Shown here in pieces: positions 37,701 through 45,986 of a stretch of DNA of 64,000 nt. The position numbers and the translations under genes are program-made. Source of the stretch: Prolixibacteraceae bacterium (lineage in GTDB: Bacteria > Bacteroidota > Bacteroidia > Bacteroidales > Prolixibacteraceae); the NCBI GenBank assembly GCA_019163175.1, contig JAFLKN010000046.1:55368-119367 (forward strand), in the 5' to 3' direction. The stretch's first letter is position 1; each line of letters starts with the position of its first letter. The notes beneath the pieces were generated by a model. It made no database searches. It saw only the letters and a program-made list of their open reading frames with translations, and was not told where the DNA came from.

Positions 37701-39361
37701 CTAGTTTGAAATCCTTTATTTATCCACTATCGGCTACATCTATAGGAGAGTCAGCATTTTTTGGTTGTGAAGGATTGACCTCGGCTGTCCTTCCTGCATT
37801 AATAGAGTCAATTGGGAATGAAGCTTTTAAAAGCTGCTTTAGATTGAACCCAATGAAGATATCAGAAGGGGTTAAATCTATTGGAGCATCTGTATTTCAT
37901 GAGTGTAAATCCTTATTGAAAATATCTATCCCTTCAACGGTACTTTCATTAGGAAGAGATGTATTTTATGGTTGTGAGAAATTAAACTCAGTCGTCATTT
38001 CAGATGGGGTTACATCCATAAGTGAATCTGCATTTTCAAAATGTATCAGCTTAACTGCGGTAAGTATTCCATCATCCGTTTCATCCATCGGAACTTTTGC
38101 GTTTAATAACTGTGAAAAGCTAAGTTCTGTAATTATTTCATCAGGAGTTACTTCAATCGGGATTGGTGCTTTTGATCATTGTATAAGTCTGACTTCTGTA
38201 ACAATTCCTTCTTCCGTTACCTCAATAGGAAACAATGCCTTTGGATACTGCGAAAAATTAAGTTCTGCAACCATTTCTGAAGGTGTGACGACAATTGGAG
38301 AATCAGCTTTTTATGGGTGTAGTAGTCTTTCCTCTGTTATAATTCCTTCAACGGTAGGTGTGATTGGGAATAACGCATTTAATAGCTGTTCAAGTTTAGC
38401 TTCTGTCACTCTATCAAATGGTGTAACTTCAATTGGATCAGGTGCTTTTTATTTTTGCAACAATTTAAGTTCAATATCAATACCATCATCTGTTCATTCA
38501 ATTGGTGAAAGTGCATTTAATAGTTGCACAAAATTAAAGACTGTAACTATTTCTGAAGGAGTCATTTCAATCGGGGAATATGCTTTCTTTTCTTGCAATA
38601 GTTTAATCTCGGTTAAAATTCCATCGTCGGTTACATTTATTGGACGAGTAGCCTTTAATAGCAATTCTCTGACATCAATAACTTCAATGCATAAAACACC
38701 CATTGATTTAAGCTCATCTTTATTTGTTTTTCAGATGGTGGACAAAAATAAATGTATATTATATGTTCCATCTGGCTCAAAGCAACTTTATGCAGCTGCT
38801 GATCAATGGAAAGACTTTATTAACGTTGCCGAATTTAGCGATCCATCAGGTAATTTTTCTTTCGCAATTGATATGGGCGCACCAGATCAGGTTTTTGATT
38901 TGAAAGCTATTTTTAATGATGAAAACATATTAAGCTCCTCGGTTATTTCTAATACCAATCAACAATTAGTTAAAGCGACTGTCTCTGGATCTGAATTAAC
39001 ATTGGATTTTTCTTCAGAATATAACGGAAAGACTGAAATTCTTATTACCGCACTCTCAAATGGGAAAGAAGTTAAAGCAATTTTTAAAGTTGAAGTTAAG
39101 TTGTCGACTGGGACTAGTTCTCTGGAAACTAATCCTATTCTTCTTGTTTATCCCAATCCAAGCAGAGGTGAAGTACATTTAAAGCTGAACAGCATTCCTC
39201 CATCCGGAACTGAATTATTTGTTTATAATGCTTCAGGAAAAGTAGTTTACAAATCATTGATATACAATCAGGAAGAAACTTTCAATCTCAAAGGGAATCC
39301 TTCGGGAATTTATTTTCTTAAAGTTAATGATAAAGAAATCTCAAAAATAATTATAGATTAA
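34784..39361 (+). CDS. BspA-type leucine-rich repeat surface protein with BACON and T9SS sorting domains
   Basis: 1525 residues from ATG 34784 (MKKFIL); an upstream in-frame ATG at 34763 would add seven residues before the signal peptide (LLLHAQ). Order: a leader domain (GIIDARDFKIMRDAMP), 27 LRR_5 repeats of about 23 residues, a BACON-like domain (EISADIAWTAIPNQQWLSVSP), a second leader domain (GSIDARDFKTMRDSMP), 14 more repeats, a beta domain, and a C-terminal T9SS-type A sorting domain (VYPNPSRGEVHLKL, PSGIYFLKV). Predicted to be secreted by the type IX system and attached to the cell surface, where BspA-like proteins bind host or matrix proteins. Repeats alternate between two types (see findings). 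Confidence 0.88.
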   Translation: MKKFILLSFCIFHLLLLHAQVVKKINLTTPGTLLTTLSDEEKNSITSLTITGIIDARDFKIMRDAMPKLAIIDLSGVNIAAYTGSEGTDKNLLVFAENEIPRMAFNDTIQFGGKHSLTTFVFPGSATSIGRSAFYDCTSLQSVKIPSSVTSIGNNAFRSCLSLGIVTISEGVKVIGEYAFSNSGLSTVSVPSTVTSIGNNAFNNCVMLVSVIIAEGVGFIGESAFFECKSLNAIVIPSSVGIIGKNAFKNCGYLSSVVISAGVNSIGEAAFSNCTGLTSITIPATVASIGNSAFDYCIQLSSVILSNGLSSIGEFAFNYCTSLLSVKIPSTLKFLKKYTFNGCEKLNSVTIPEGVTSIGEGAFSSCKGLLSMVIPSSVTSIGISAFSGCEKLNSVTIPVGVVTMGRHAFANCVNLSSVTIPSTIQTIGENAFNSCIKLSSVVISEGVISIGESAFALCKSLTAVIIPSSVTSIGSYAFASCENISSVTIHEGAAFMGESAFSSCYNLGSITIPSTMKTIENNAFQSCYKLSTAVISDGVVSLGESAFVNCNVLSSVTLSATMTAINKNTFYGCSELTAVTIPSSVISIGSHAFSYCKKLTTVTIPESVLSIGEAAFNQCAISSVTIPSKIQTIEKNSFSYCTKLRSVVIPKGVTTIGESAFYYCTGLESVSIPSSVIKIGEQAFRDCSKLISINIPEGVSFIGNSAFTSCTNLGSVSIPSSVISIGNNAFSYNNALVTITSGSSVPVDLTFSPEVFYGVNKTNCKLYVPYNTKSLYAIANQWKDFIQIIENSTVLKLSTNTVTVASFEGSKASVEISADIAWTAIPNQQWLSVSPTSGSSNGLLVITVSANPSAASRTGQIILSVNGVAMQTISVEQEAKEITMQVTPGGLSKLFTAEEQRIVTRIKLTGSIDARDFKTMRDSMPNLEIIDLKDAHIAVYIGNEGTDLTRNSYSENEIPPRAFFNQLFYKGKTSLKSFIYPLSATSIGESAFFGCEGLTSAVLPALIESIGNEAFKSCFRLNPMKISEGVKSIGASVFHECKSLLKISIPSTVLSLGRDVFYGCEKLNSVVISDGVTSISESAFSKCISLTAVSIPSSVSSIGTFAFNNCEKLSSVIISSGVTSIGIGAFDHCISLTSVTIPSSVTSIGNNAFGYCEKLSSATISEGVTTIGESAFYGCSSLSSVIIPSTVGVIGNNAFNSCSSLASVTLSNGVTSIGSGAFYFCNNLSSISIPSSVHSIGESAFNSCTKLKTVTISEGVISIGEYAFFSCNSLISVKIPSSVTFIGRVAFNSNSLTSITSMHKTPIDLSSSLFVFQMVDKNKCILYVPSGSKQLYAAADQWKDFINVAEFSDPSGNFSFAIDMGAPDQVFDLKAIFNDENILSSSVISNTNQQLVKATVSGSELTLDFSSEYNGKTEILITALSNGKEVKAIFKVEVKLSTGTSSLETNPILLVYPNPSRGEVHLKLNSIPPSGTELFVYNASGKVVYKSLIYNQEETFNLKGNPSGIYFLKVNDKEISKIIID

Positions 39362-39398
39362 CAAGTTCAAATTTTGTTAAATTTTTAATATAATACCA

Positions 39399-40433
39399 AT
39401 GAAACTATTTATCCCCCAAAACTATCAGCCTTTACTCGATGTCAATCAGACCGAAAAGGCAATTAAACTTGTCAAAGACAGCTTTCAGCAGGATCTTGCA
39501 TCAGAACTGCGACTGCGTCGTGTTACCGCTCCTTTGTTTGTAATGAAAGGCACTGGAATCAATGATGATTTAAACGGTATTGAACGACCTGTAACTTTTC
39601 CGGTTAAGGAATTAGGCGACAATAAAGCCGAAGTAGTTCACTCTTTGGCCAAATGGAAACGCATGACCTTGGCCGATCTAAATATTGGTCAAGGATACGG
39701 CTTATATACCGATATGAATGCCATTCGTCCCGATGAAGAGTTGTCAAACATTCATTCGCTTTACGTTGATCAATGGGACTGGGAGCGTGTTGTTTCCGCT
39801 GAAGAACGGAATCTGGATTTCCTGAAAAAGATTGTCCGGAAAATATATTCTACACTTTTGAGAACGGAGTTTATTGTTTCCGAAAATTTTCCACAGATTA
39901 AGCCTATCCTTCCTGAAGAAATTACCTTTATCCATGCTGAAGAACTGGAAGAGCAATACCCGACTTTAACCACCAAAGAACGTGAGCATGAAGCCGCGAA
40001 GAAATATGGTGCCGTATTTATCATCGGAATTGGTGGTATTCTTCCGGGTGGTGAAAAACACGATGGTCGTGCTCCCGATTACGACGACTGGACAACTCCG
40101 ACGATTGGCAATCGCAAAGGTTTGAACGGGGATATTCTGGTTTGGAATCCGGTGATGGAGACATCACTCGAACTATCGTCAATGGGTATTCGTGTTGACA
40201 AAGATGCACTTCTGAAACAGTTGGCAATTACCGGAACCGAAGACCGCAAAAACCTGTATTGGCACAAACGACTGTTGAATGATGAATTGCCTCTATCTGT
40301 TGGTGGTGGTATTGGTCAATCGCGCTTGTGCATGTATTTTCTTCGGAAAGCACACATTGGCGAGATTCAATCGAGCATTTGGCCAGATGAAATGAAAGCC
40401 ATTTGTAAAGAAAATAAGATCGAGTTAATCTAA
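39399..40433 (+). CDS. asnA: Aspartate-ammonia ligase AsnA
   Basis: 344 residues. ATP-dependent synthesis of asparagine from aspartate and ammonia (AMP-forming), class II aminoacyl-tRNA-synthetase-like fold. Recognised by SELRLRRVTAPLFV, EVVHSLAKWKRM, MNAIRPDEEL, and the C-terminal LSVGGGIGQSRLCMYFL. Length is normal for the family. Followed by tRNA-Arg on the same strand, which has its own promoter-like element. Confidence 0.95.
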   Translation: MKLFIPQNYQPLLDVNQTEKAIKLVKDSFQQDLASELRLRRVTAPLFVMKGTGINDDLNGIERPVTFPVKELGDNKAEVVHSLAKWKRMTLADLNIGQGYGLYTDMNAIRPDEELSNIHSLYVDQWDWERVVSAEERNLDFLKKIVRKIYSTLLRTEFIVSENFPQIKPILPEEITFIHAEELEEQYPTLTTKEREHEAAKKYGAVFIIGIGGILPGGEKHDGRAPDYDDWTTPTIGNRKGLNGDILVWNPVMETSLELSSMGIRVDKDALLKQLAITGTEDRKNLYWHKRLLNDELPLSVGGGIGQSRLCMYFLRKAHIGEIQSSIWPDEMKAICKENKIELI

Positions 40434-40531
40434 TAAATTCAATAAGGCTTACAATATCAGCTTATTAGAGTACGATTGCCGGTTCAGGTTTATTTTTTAA
40501 GAATTCAAGGTCGATGCTTAGCTAATTTTTA

Positions 40532-40546
40532 TATATTTGCAACCGC
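40532..40546 (+). promoter_or_regulatory. -7 element of tRNA-Arg
   Basis: TATATTTG (40532-40539) fits TAnnTTTG and begins a 15-mer, tatatttgcaaccgc, identical to the one before tRNA-His. No clear -33 element is visible at the usual distance. Confidence 0.6.
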
Positions 40547-40556
40547 TTAAAAGGAT

Positions 40557-40630
40557 GTCTCGGTAGCTCAGCTGGATAGAGCAACGGCCTTCTAAGCCGT
40601 AGGTCTTGGGTTCGAATCCCAACCGGGATA
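40557..40630 (+). tRNA. tRNA-Arg (anticodon TCT)
   Basis: Acceptor GTCTCGG/CCGGGAT with G-U pairs, D arm GCTCAGCTGGATAGAGC, anticodon stem ACGGC/GCCGT around CTTCTAA, T arm TTGGG/CCCAA with TTCGAAT. CCA is not encoded. A terminator follows 19 bases later. Confidence 0.95.
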
Positions 40631-40649
40631 CAAAATTAAATTAACATAG

Positions 40650-40686
40650 AAGAGACTGACTCAAATGAGTTCAGTCTCTTTTTTTT
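40650..40686 (+). terminator. Terminator after tRNA-Arg
   Basis: Stem of 14 pairs with one bulge (40650-40663 with 40666-40680) followed by eight T. The left flank lacks an A run, so it serves the rightward transcript. Confidence 0.75.
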
Positions 40687-40716
40687 ATTTTCAAAGAAGC
40701 CACACGATATTTATAT

Positions 40717-41577
40717 TCAACCCCTTTGTTTTCGATATTTTTCAGGCGTGTATGAAGTGTATTTTTTGAAGATACGCGAAAAGTACGATGCACTTCTGAA
40801 TCCAGTTCCCTCAATAATTTCCTTTTGCCCCATCTCTGTTGTAAGTAATAGAAATTGAGCTCTTTCAATGCGTTTCCGGATAATATAATCGCAGGGAGGC
40901 AAACCTGTAATTGATTTAAATACCCTCGAAAAGTGGTCCTTCGAGAAGCAAGCCATATTGGCTAATTCGTTGACACTAATTTCGCGTCCCAGATTATTTT
41001 GAATGTGGAGAAGGATCGGCTGAATGTTGTATTTCAGCATACTGGTCATGATTTGGCTTTGGCAAGGCTCCAAAAACCTCGAGAAAAGTTGTTTTATTAT
41101 CCCTGTAGTCTCGAGGTATTGGCTGGCCGATGAATAAACGACCTTTTTATTCATCCACAATTTGGTTTGATACACATTGGGATGGTGATGAGGAAGTTGC
41201 AGGTCGGGATTGATTTGTACCAAACGATTAAAAAGACTTTTGTCGAGGTCAGTTGCCAGAGCTTTGTTTGTAAATGAATACATGCTGTATGGACTAAGTC
41301 CGTTTGGGGCCTCGATGCTAAAATGGATATAATAGTGGCACAGTGCTTCAGAAAAATGATATGTACATCTGGTAAAACTGGGAATCAGGTAAAGGTTTCC
41401 AGCTTCAAGTTTTATTTTATCATGGCCAACAATCAAATACCCAATTCCCTCTGTTACCAGATATAATCTTGAGAATGGACTGATAATATCCAAATAATCA
41501 CTGTCGCCGGTAAATCTTAAAAAAGCTGCATTTCGAAGGTGGAAGGTGAATGATTCGCCAATAATCTCTGAATACAT
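40717..41577 (-). CDS. AraC family transcriptional regulator
   Basis: 286 residues. N-terminal cupin-like sensing domain (YLVTEGIGYLIVGHDKIKLEAG region), C-terminal pair of helix-turn-helix motifs: ISVNELANMACFSKDHFSRVF and the AraC signature IIEGTGFRSASYFSRIFKKYTSYTPEKYRKQ (given in part). Likely a sugar- or polysaccharide-responsive activator, by analogy to relatives. It lies immediately right of the tRNA-Arg terminator and is transcribed towards it; the target is not evident. Confidence 0.88.
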   Translation of the reverse strand: MYSEIIGESFTFHLRNAAFLRFTGDSDYLDIISPFSRLYLVTEGIGYLIVGHDKIKLEAGNLYLIPSFTRCTYHFSEALCHYYIHFSIEAPNGLSPYSMYSFTNKALATDLDKSLFNRLVQINPDLQLPHHHPNVYQTKLWMNKKVVYSSASQYLETTGIIKQLFSRFLEPCQSQIMTSMLKYNIQPILLHIQNNLGREISVNELANMACFSKDHFSRVFKSITGLPPCDYIIRKRIERAQFLLLTTEMGQKEIIEGTGFRSASYFSRIFKKYTSYTPEKYRKQRG

Positions 41578-41731
41578 ATTTTAAAATTATTAGATTGCTC
41601 TTTCCTGCAATTTTAATTAGTTTTTTAGAAAGTATTCTGAGAAAACACTGAATACTGAGTATAAATCTGCGGAAACGTTCCCGAAAAAAGGTAAGTCGAT
41701 TTTTTACAAACTACGATCCTATTCAGAATAA

Positions 41732-44700
41732 TTATTCAGACATGAATGATTTTGGAAGTGCGAAATAGAAGATTGATCCCTGATTTGGCTCAGATTCTAA
41801 CCAGATTTTTCCGCCTAACAATTCAGCCAGGTTTTTAGTAATTGCCAATCCTAATCCGTTGCCTCCATATTTTCGGGTAGGAGAGGCCTCAACTTGCCTG
41901 AACCGATCAAAAATCGATGAATGAAACTCTTTTGAAATTCCTATACCGGTGTCTTTTACATGAAATCTGATTGTTTGATTTACCAAACTTACACCAATTT
42001 CGATGTATCCGTTTTCAGTAAATTTGATGGCATTTCCAACGAAATTAATCATCACTTGCTTTATCCTCATTTCGTCGCTTCTGAAAATTATATCACTTTC
42101 AGGAATGTCTGATGCCAATCTGAGATCAACACCCTTTGAATTTGCTTTGTAGTAATACTCTTTCTTTATTTCAGAAATTAGTTTCTGTGCGCACAATTCG
42201 TGGTTGGTTAATACAATCTGGCCAGCTTCAATTTTCGAAATGTCGAGAACATCATTAATGATTGATAACAAATTGGTTCCGCTTGTATTGATCAGGTTTG
42301 CAAATTCCATCCGTGTATCTATATCAAGATCCGAATCGGTTAACAAATCAGAAAATCCAAGAATACTGTTTAATGGAGTCCTTATTTCGTGCGACATGTT
42401 AGCCAAAAATGCTGACTTTAGCCGGTCGCTTTCTTCGGCTTTCTCTTTGGCCGTGATGAGGTCTTTTTCCATTTTCTTTCTATCGCTGATATCTTCGCTC
42501 AGAATTATGAAATTGGTGACTTTACCTTCCTTATTTTTAATTGGTGAAATAAGAACCGATTCCCAGTATTTTTCCCGCTTTTTCGTTCTGTTCTGGTGTT
42601 CGCCTCTCCATTCCTGACCAGCAAAAAGTTTATTCCATATTTCAACGTAGATTTCGTCAGAAGTATGACCGGTTTTTAAAATTCTGACGACTTTGCCTAT
42701 TAATTCTTTCTTCGTATAGCCCGAGATTGAAATGAATTTCTTATTCACATATTCAATTATTCCTTGCGTATTTGTAATAATTACTGAAGCAGGGTTTTGC
42801 TCAATAGCTACCGAAAGTTTTTGAATTTCGAGATCAGTTTTTTTGCGTTCAGAAATATCCTCCTTGATGGCCAGATAGTTGACAACCATTCCTGACTCAT
42901 CGCGGATTGGTGAAATCAACAAGGTTTCCCAGAATATTTCTCCGTTTCGTTTCCTGTTTTGGATTTCACTGCGGTATTCGTTTCCTTCTGAAATTGTTTT
43001 CCAAAGCATTTCATATTCTTCGCGCGTGGTATATCCTGATTGAAAAATACTCGGGTTTTTACCTTTGATTTCTTCGAGGGTATATCCGGTTATTTCAGTT
43101 AATTTCGGATTTACATATTCAATGTTTCCATTCGTGTCGGTAATTATTATACTTGCCGGGCTTTGCTCTATTCCTTTCGAAAGTTGAATTAGTTTCTGCT
43201 CAGTTTGTCTCCTTTTGGTTATATCATGTCCAACACCAACCAACCCGATAATTTCGCCGGAGTCGTTTGTTAAAGGAATTTTTGAGGTTGATATGTACTT
43301 TTCTTCTCCTTTTGAATTCGTAATAAGCTCAATTTTATTAATAATTGGATTTGCTGATCGTATGACAGATAAATCGTCGGAATAGGTGTGATCTGCAAAG
43401 TTCAAATCATATAATTCCAAATCGGTTTTACCAATCACCTGCTTTTCGTCGCTGAAACCCATTAATTCCAAATCAGCCTTATTCGAAATGATTTTCCTTC
43501 CTAAAGTATCTTTCACATAAATTAGATCCGGGATATTGTCGATTAATGTTCTAAGCAGAATCCGCTCATCAGCTATGGCCTTCTCTGCTTTTCTTCGCTC
43601 AGTAATATCTGAAAGTACGTAATGTGTTTGTTTGAAAGTTCCGGATGGATTATGCCCAACACGGCCTTCGAGTAGTACAGTTATGATTGAACCATCCTTC
43701 CTGATCATTTCAAATTCATTGTGATCTTTACCTGATGTCTTGAGAATCAGGAATTGTTTTTTGAAATAATCAACATATTCAGGCGTTAAAAAGTCGCCAA
43801 ACCAACAACTAATAACTTCTTCTTTTTCATATCCCATGAGTTCCAGCCAGGTTTCATTGACATCAATCAAGAATCCATTTTCGTCAAGCGATTGATAGCT
43901 GATTGGTGCTTTCTCAAACAAGAGTTTAAATCGTTCTTCACTTTCTTTCAGAATTTCTTCGGCCATTTTGCGCCCTGTAATATCACGCATAATTCCTTCA
44001 TGAAATAGAATGTCTCCGTCCTTATCCAGAGTATACCAACCATGGTCCTCAACCCAAATTTCGGAACCGTCTTTCTTCTTCAACCTGAAAATTCCCATTT
44101 CTTCCAGTTTTTCCTGTAAAATGATACTTTCACGGTCTTCAGGTTCAAAATATAGTTCCGACTTAATATTTATGGCCATTAATTCCTCGCGAGAACGATA
44201 TCCCAACATTTTTACCATTGCCGGATTTACCTCTATAAATTTGCCATCGTGTGTGCTTTTATATACGCCATCGGGCAGACGCTCGACTAGATTGCGGTAC
44301 AATTTTTCGCTTTCCAGAAGCTCTGCATCTACCTTCTTACGTTCGGTAATATCACGAACAATGTTCATGATGGCAATTTGGTTGTTGTAATGTATGGGAA
44401 CAATAATAATATCGACGTTTATAGCCTGTCCATTTTTATGTAGGAGCTTCGTTTCAATATTTATATGTTTATTTTTCTTTAAATCGTCAATTCTATTGGT
44501 CATCGAACGACTCGCTTTGTCAATTTCCAGGTCGAATACGTTCATTTGCAGGAATTCAGTTTTGCTATATCCTAGCATTTCATAGGCAGCTTTATTGGCT
44601 TCAACAAAATTGCTTATGGTATCGTCAGGATTAATTACAAAGATTGATATCCCATCCTTATTGGCATCAAAAATTCCGTAATATTTAGATTCACTGTTTT

Positions 44701-45964
44701 TGAGTGCTTCATCAAATAGTTTTCGCTCAGTAATGTCACGTATTACACTAACTAAAAAATATTTTTCTTTGGTTTCTACAGGGTAAATGGTTGTTTCAAT
44801 TATTTTAATCTGACCATTGGCATTTTTGATTTTTCTTTCTCCAAGTTTGCCAAAGTATTCTGATTTGCGTGATTTGAGCATTTGCCCAATGAAACCCTTC
44901 AAAAACGAATAGTATTCTTTCGTTTTTTCTTGGGGTAATGTCAATTCAAATTGAAAGTCCCATATAGAAGTCCCTATAAAGTTCTTCCGGTTATAGCCTG
45001 TTATACTTTCTAACCTGTTATTCAGTTCGATAATTGATCCCTGATCATTAATAATAAGAATTCCGTCAGCCGATTTTTCGATTACTGCATGGAATTTTTC
45101 TTCACTTTCTATCAATGATTTTTCTGCCAGTTTTTTATCAGTAATGTCAATGTTAAAACCAGCAATACCTTCAATCTTGTTGTCAGAAATGATTGGTGTT
45201 ATAATTTGATGAAAGTCTTTTAATTCACCGCGATAGTCAAATACGCATTCTTCATCAATTATTTCGCCGCTCAGTGCTCTTTTGTTGTTCGATTTCCAGA
45301 TTTTTATTGACTTAGGAGAAGTGGTTCCATTCTCAGGCTTTTTGCCTATAATGCTACCAAAATGTTTAACCGACCAATCGTTTTCAAGTATTCCAATTTG
45401 GTTTTTATCTCTGGCCCATATTTCGAAAGGAGCACTGTTGAGAATTGTACGTAATAATGCTCCGTTGCTTTTTAGCTCTGCTTCTGATTTTTTTAGCTTT
45501 TCAAAAGCATCTTCCAACTCCGTCAGACGTTTTAATTTTTGCTTACTTCCGGCGCTTTTCTGTTTGCTTATTTCTTCAGGGAGTTGCTTGTTTAATTTCA
45601 GTAGTGTTTTTAGTTGAAGCCTGAACATTAATTCATCAAGTGGAAATTTCAGAATAGAATCGGCTTGAGATTCAATGATCTCCTGGGTTAAATTTTGAAA
45701 ATCCATTTCATTTCCCGTTAAAATTACAGGGATAAAAATTGTTAAAGTATTTTTCTTCAGTTCTTTTGCTATATCGATTGAGCCTGAATCTGATAGATTT
45801 AAATTAATAAAGCAGAGGTCAATTTTATTCTTGTTGACCAAGGGTAAAATGTCAGATCCGGAATTTGAATGTACAATTTGGGCACAATTATCGAACTTCA
45901 GAAGGAAGTTTCTTAAAACAGTAATGTTTTCATTGTTCTGATCGGCAATTAGATATGTACTCAT
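41732..45964 (-). CDS. Multi-PAS sensor histidine kinase with degenerate N-terminal receiver
   Basis: 1410 residues, no transmembrane segment, so cytoplasmic. An N-terminal receiver-like domain (1-125) has Asn54 where the phosphoacceptor Asp is expected (DLCFINLNLSD). Eight PAS/PAC units follow (about 165-1140), then HisKA with the phosphorylated His in NMSHEIRTPLNS and a HATPase (NFVGNAIKFTENG, DTGIGISKE, GNGLGLAITKNLA). No C-terminal receiver or output domain, so its phosphate goes to an unlinked regulator. Encoded 22 bases downstream of another PAS kinase, same strand. Confidence 0.88.
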   Translation of the reverse strand: MSTYLIADQNNENITVLRNFLLKFDNCAQIVHSNSGSDILPLVNKNKIDLCFINLNLSDSGSIDIAKELKKNTLTIFIPVILTGNEMDFQNLTQEIIESQADSILKFPLDELMFRLQLKTLLKLNKQLPEEISKQKSAGSKQKLKRLTELEDAFEKLKKSEAELKSNGALLRTILNSAPFEIWARDKNQIGILENDWSVKHFGSIIGKKPENGTTSPKSIKIWKSNNKRALSGEIIDEECVFDYRGELKDFHQIITPIISDNKIEGIAGFNIDITDKKLAEKSLIESEEKFHAVIEKSADGILIINDQGSIIELNNRLESITGYNRKNFIGTSIWDFQFELTLPQEKTKEYYSFLKGFIGQMLKSRKSEYFGKLGERKIKNANGQIKIIETTIYPVETKEKYFLVSVIRDITERKLFDEALKNSESKYYGIFDANKDGISIFVINPDDTISNFVEANKAAYEMLGYSKTEFLQMNVFDLEIDKASRSMTNRIDDLKKNKHINIETKLLHKNGQAINVDIIIVPIHYNNQIAIMNIVRDITERKKVDAELLESEKLYRNLVERLPDGVYKSTHDGKFIEVNPAMVKMLGYRSREELMAINIKSELYFEPEDRESIILQEKLEEMGIFRLKKKDGSEIWVEDHGWYTLDKDGDILFHEGIMRDITGRKMAEEILKESEERFKLLFEKAPISYQSLDENGFLIDVNETWLELMGYEKEEVISCWFGDFLTPEYVDYFKKQFLILKTSGKDHNEFEMIRKDGSIITVLLEGRVGHNPSGTFKQTHYVLSDITERRKAEKAIADERILLRTLIDNIPDLIYVKDTLGRKIISNKADLELMGFSDEKQVIGKTDLELYDLNFADHTYSDDLSVIRSANPIINKIELITNSKGEEKYISTSKIPLTNDSGEIIGLVGVGHDITKRRQTEQKLIQLSKGIEQSPASIIITDTNGNIEYVNPKLTEITGYTLEEIKGKNPSIFQSGYTTREEYEMLWKTISEGNEYRSEIQNRKRNGEIFWETLLISPIRDESGMVVNYLAIKEDISERKKTDLEIQKLSVAIEQNPASVIITNTQGIIEYVNKKFISISGYTKKELIGKVVRILKTGHTSDEIYVEIWNKLFAGQEWRGEHQNRTKKREKYWESVLISPIKNKEGKVTNFIILSEDISDRKKMEKDLITAKEKAEESDRLKSAFLANMSHEIRTPLNSILGFSDLLTDSDLDIDTRMEFANLINTSGTNLLSIINDVLDISKIEAGQIVLTNHELCAQKLISEIKKEYYYKANSKGVDLRLASDIPESDIIFRSDEMRIKQVMINFVGNAIKFTENGYIEIGVSLVNQTIRFHVKDTGIGISKEFHSSIFDRFRQVEASPTRKYGGNGLGLAITKNLAELLGGKIWLESEPNQGSIFYFALPKSFMSE

Positions 45965-45986
45965 AATTCAAGCGAATAGACCAATT

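Noticed and set aside
35155..38700. Regular DNA repeats as a CRISPR-like array
   Set aside because: The 69/138-bp periodicity comes from in-frame LRR codons in a single long reading frame; there are no unique spacers or cas genes.
40671..40868. 65-codon frame at the 3' end of the AraC gene
   Set aside because: Out-of-frame shadow of the AraC helix-turn-helix coding sequence.
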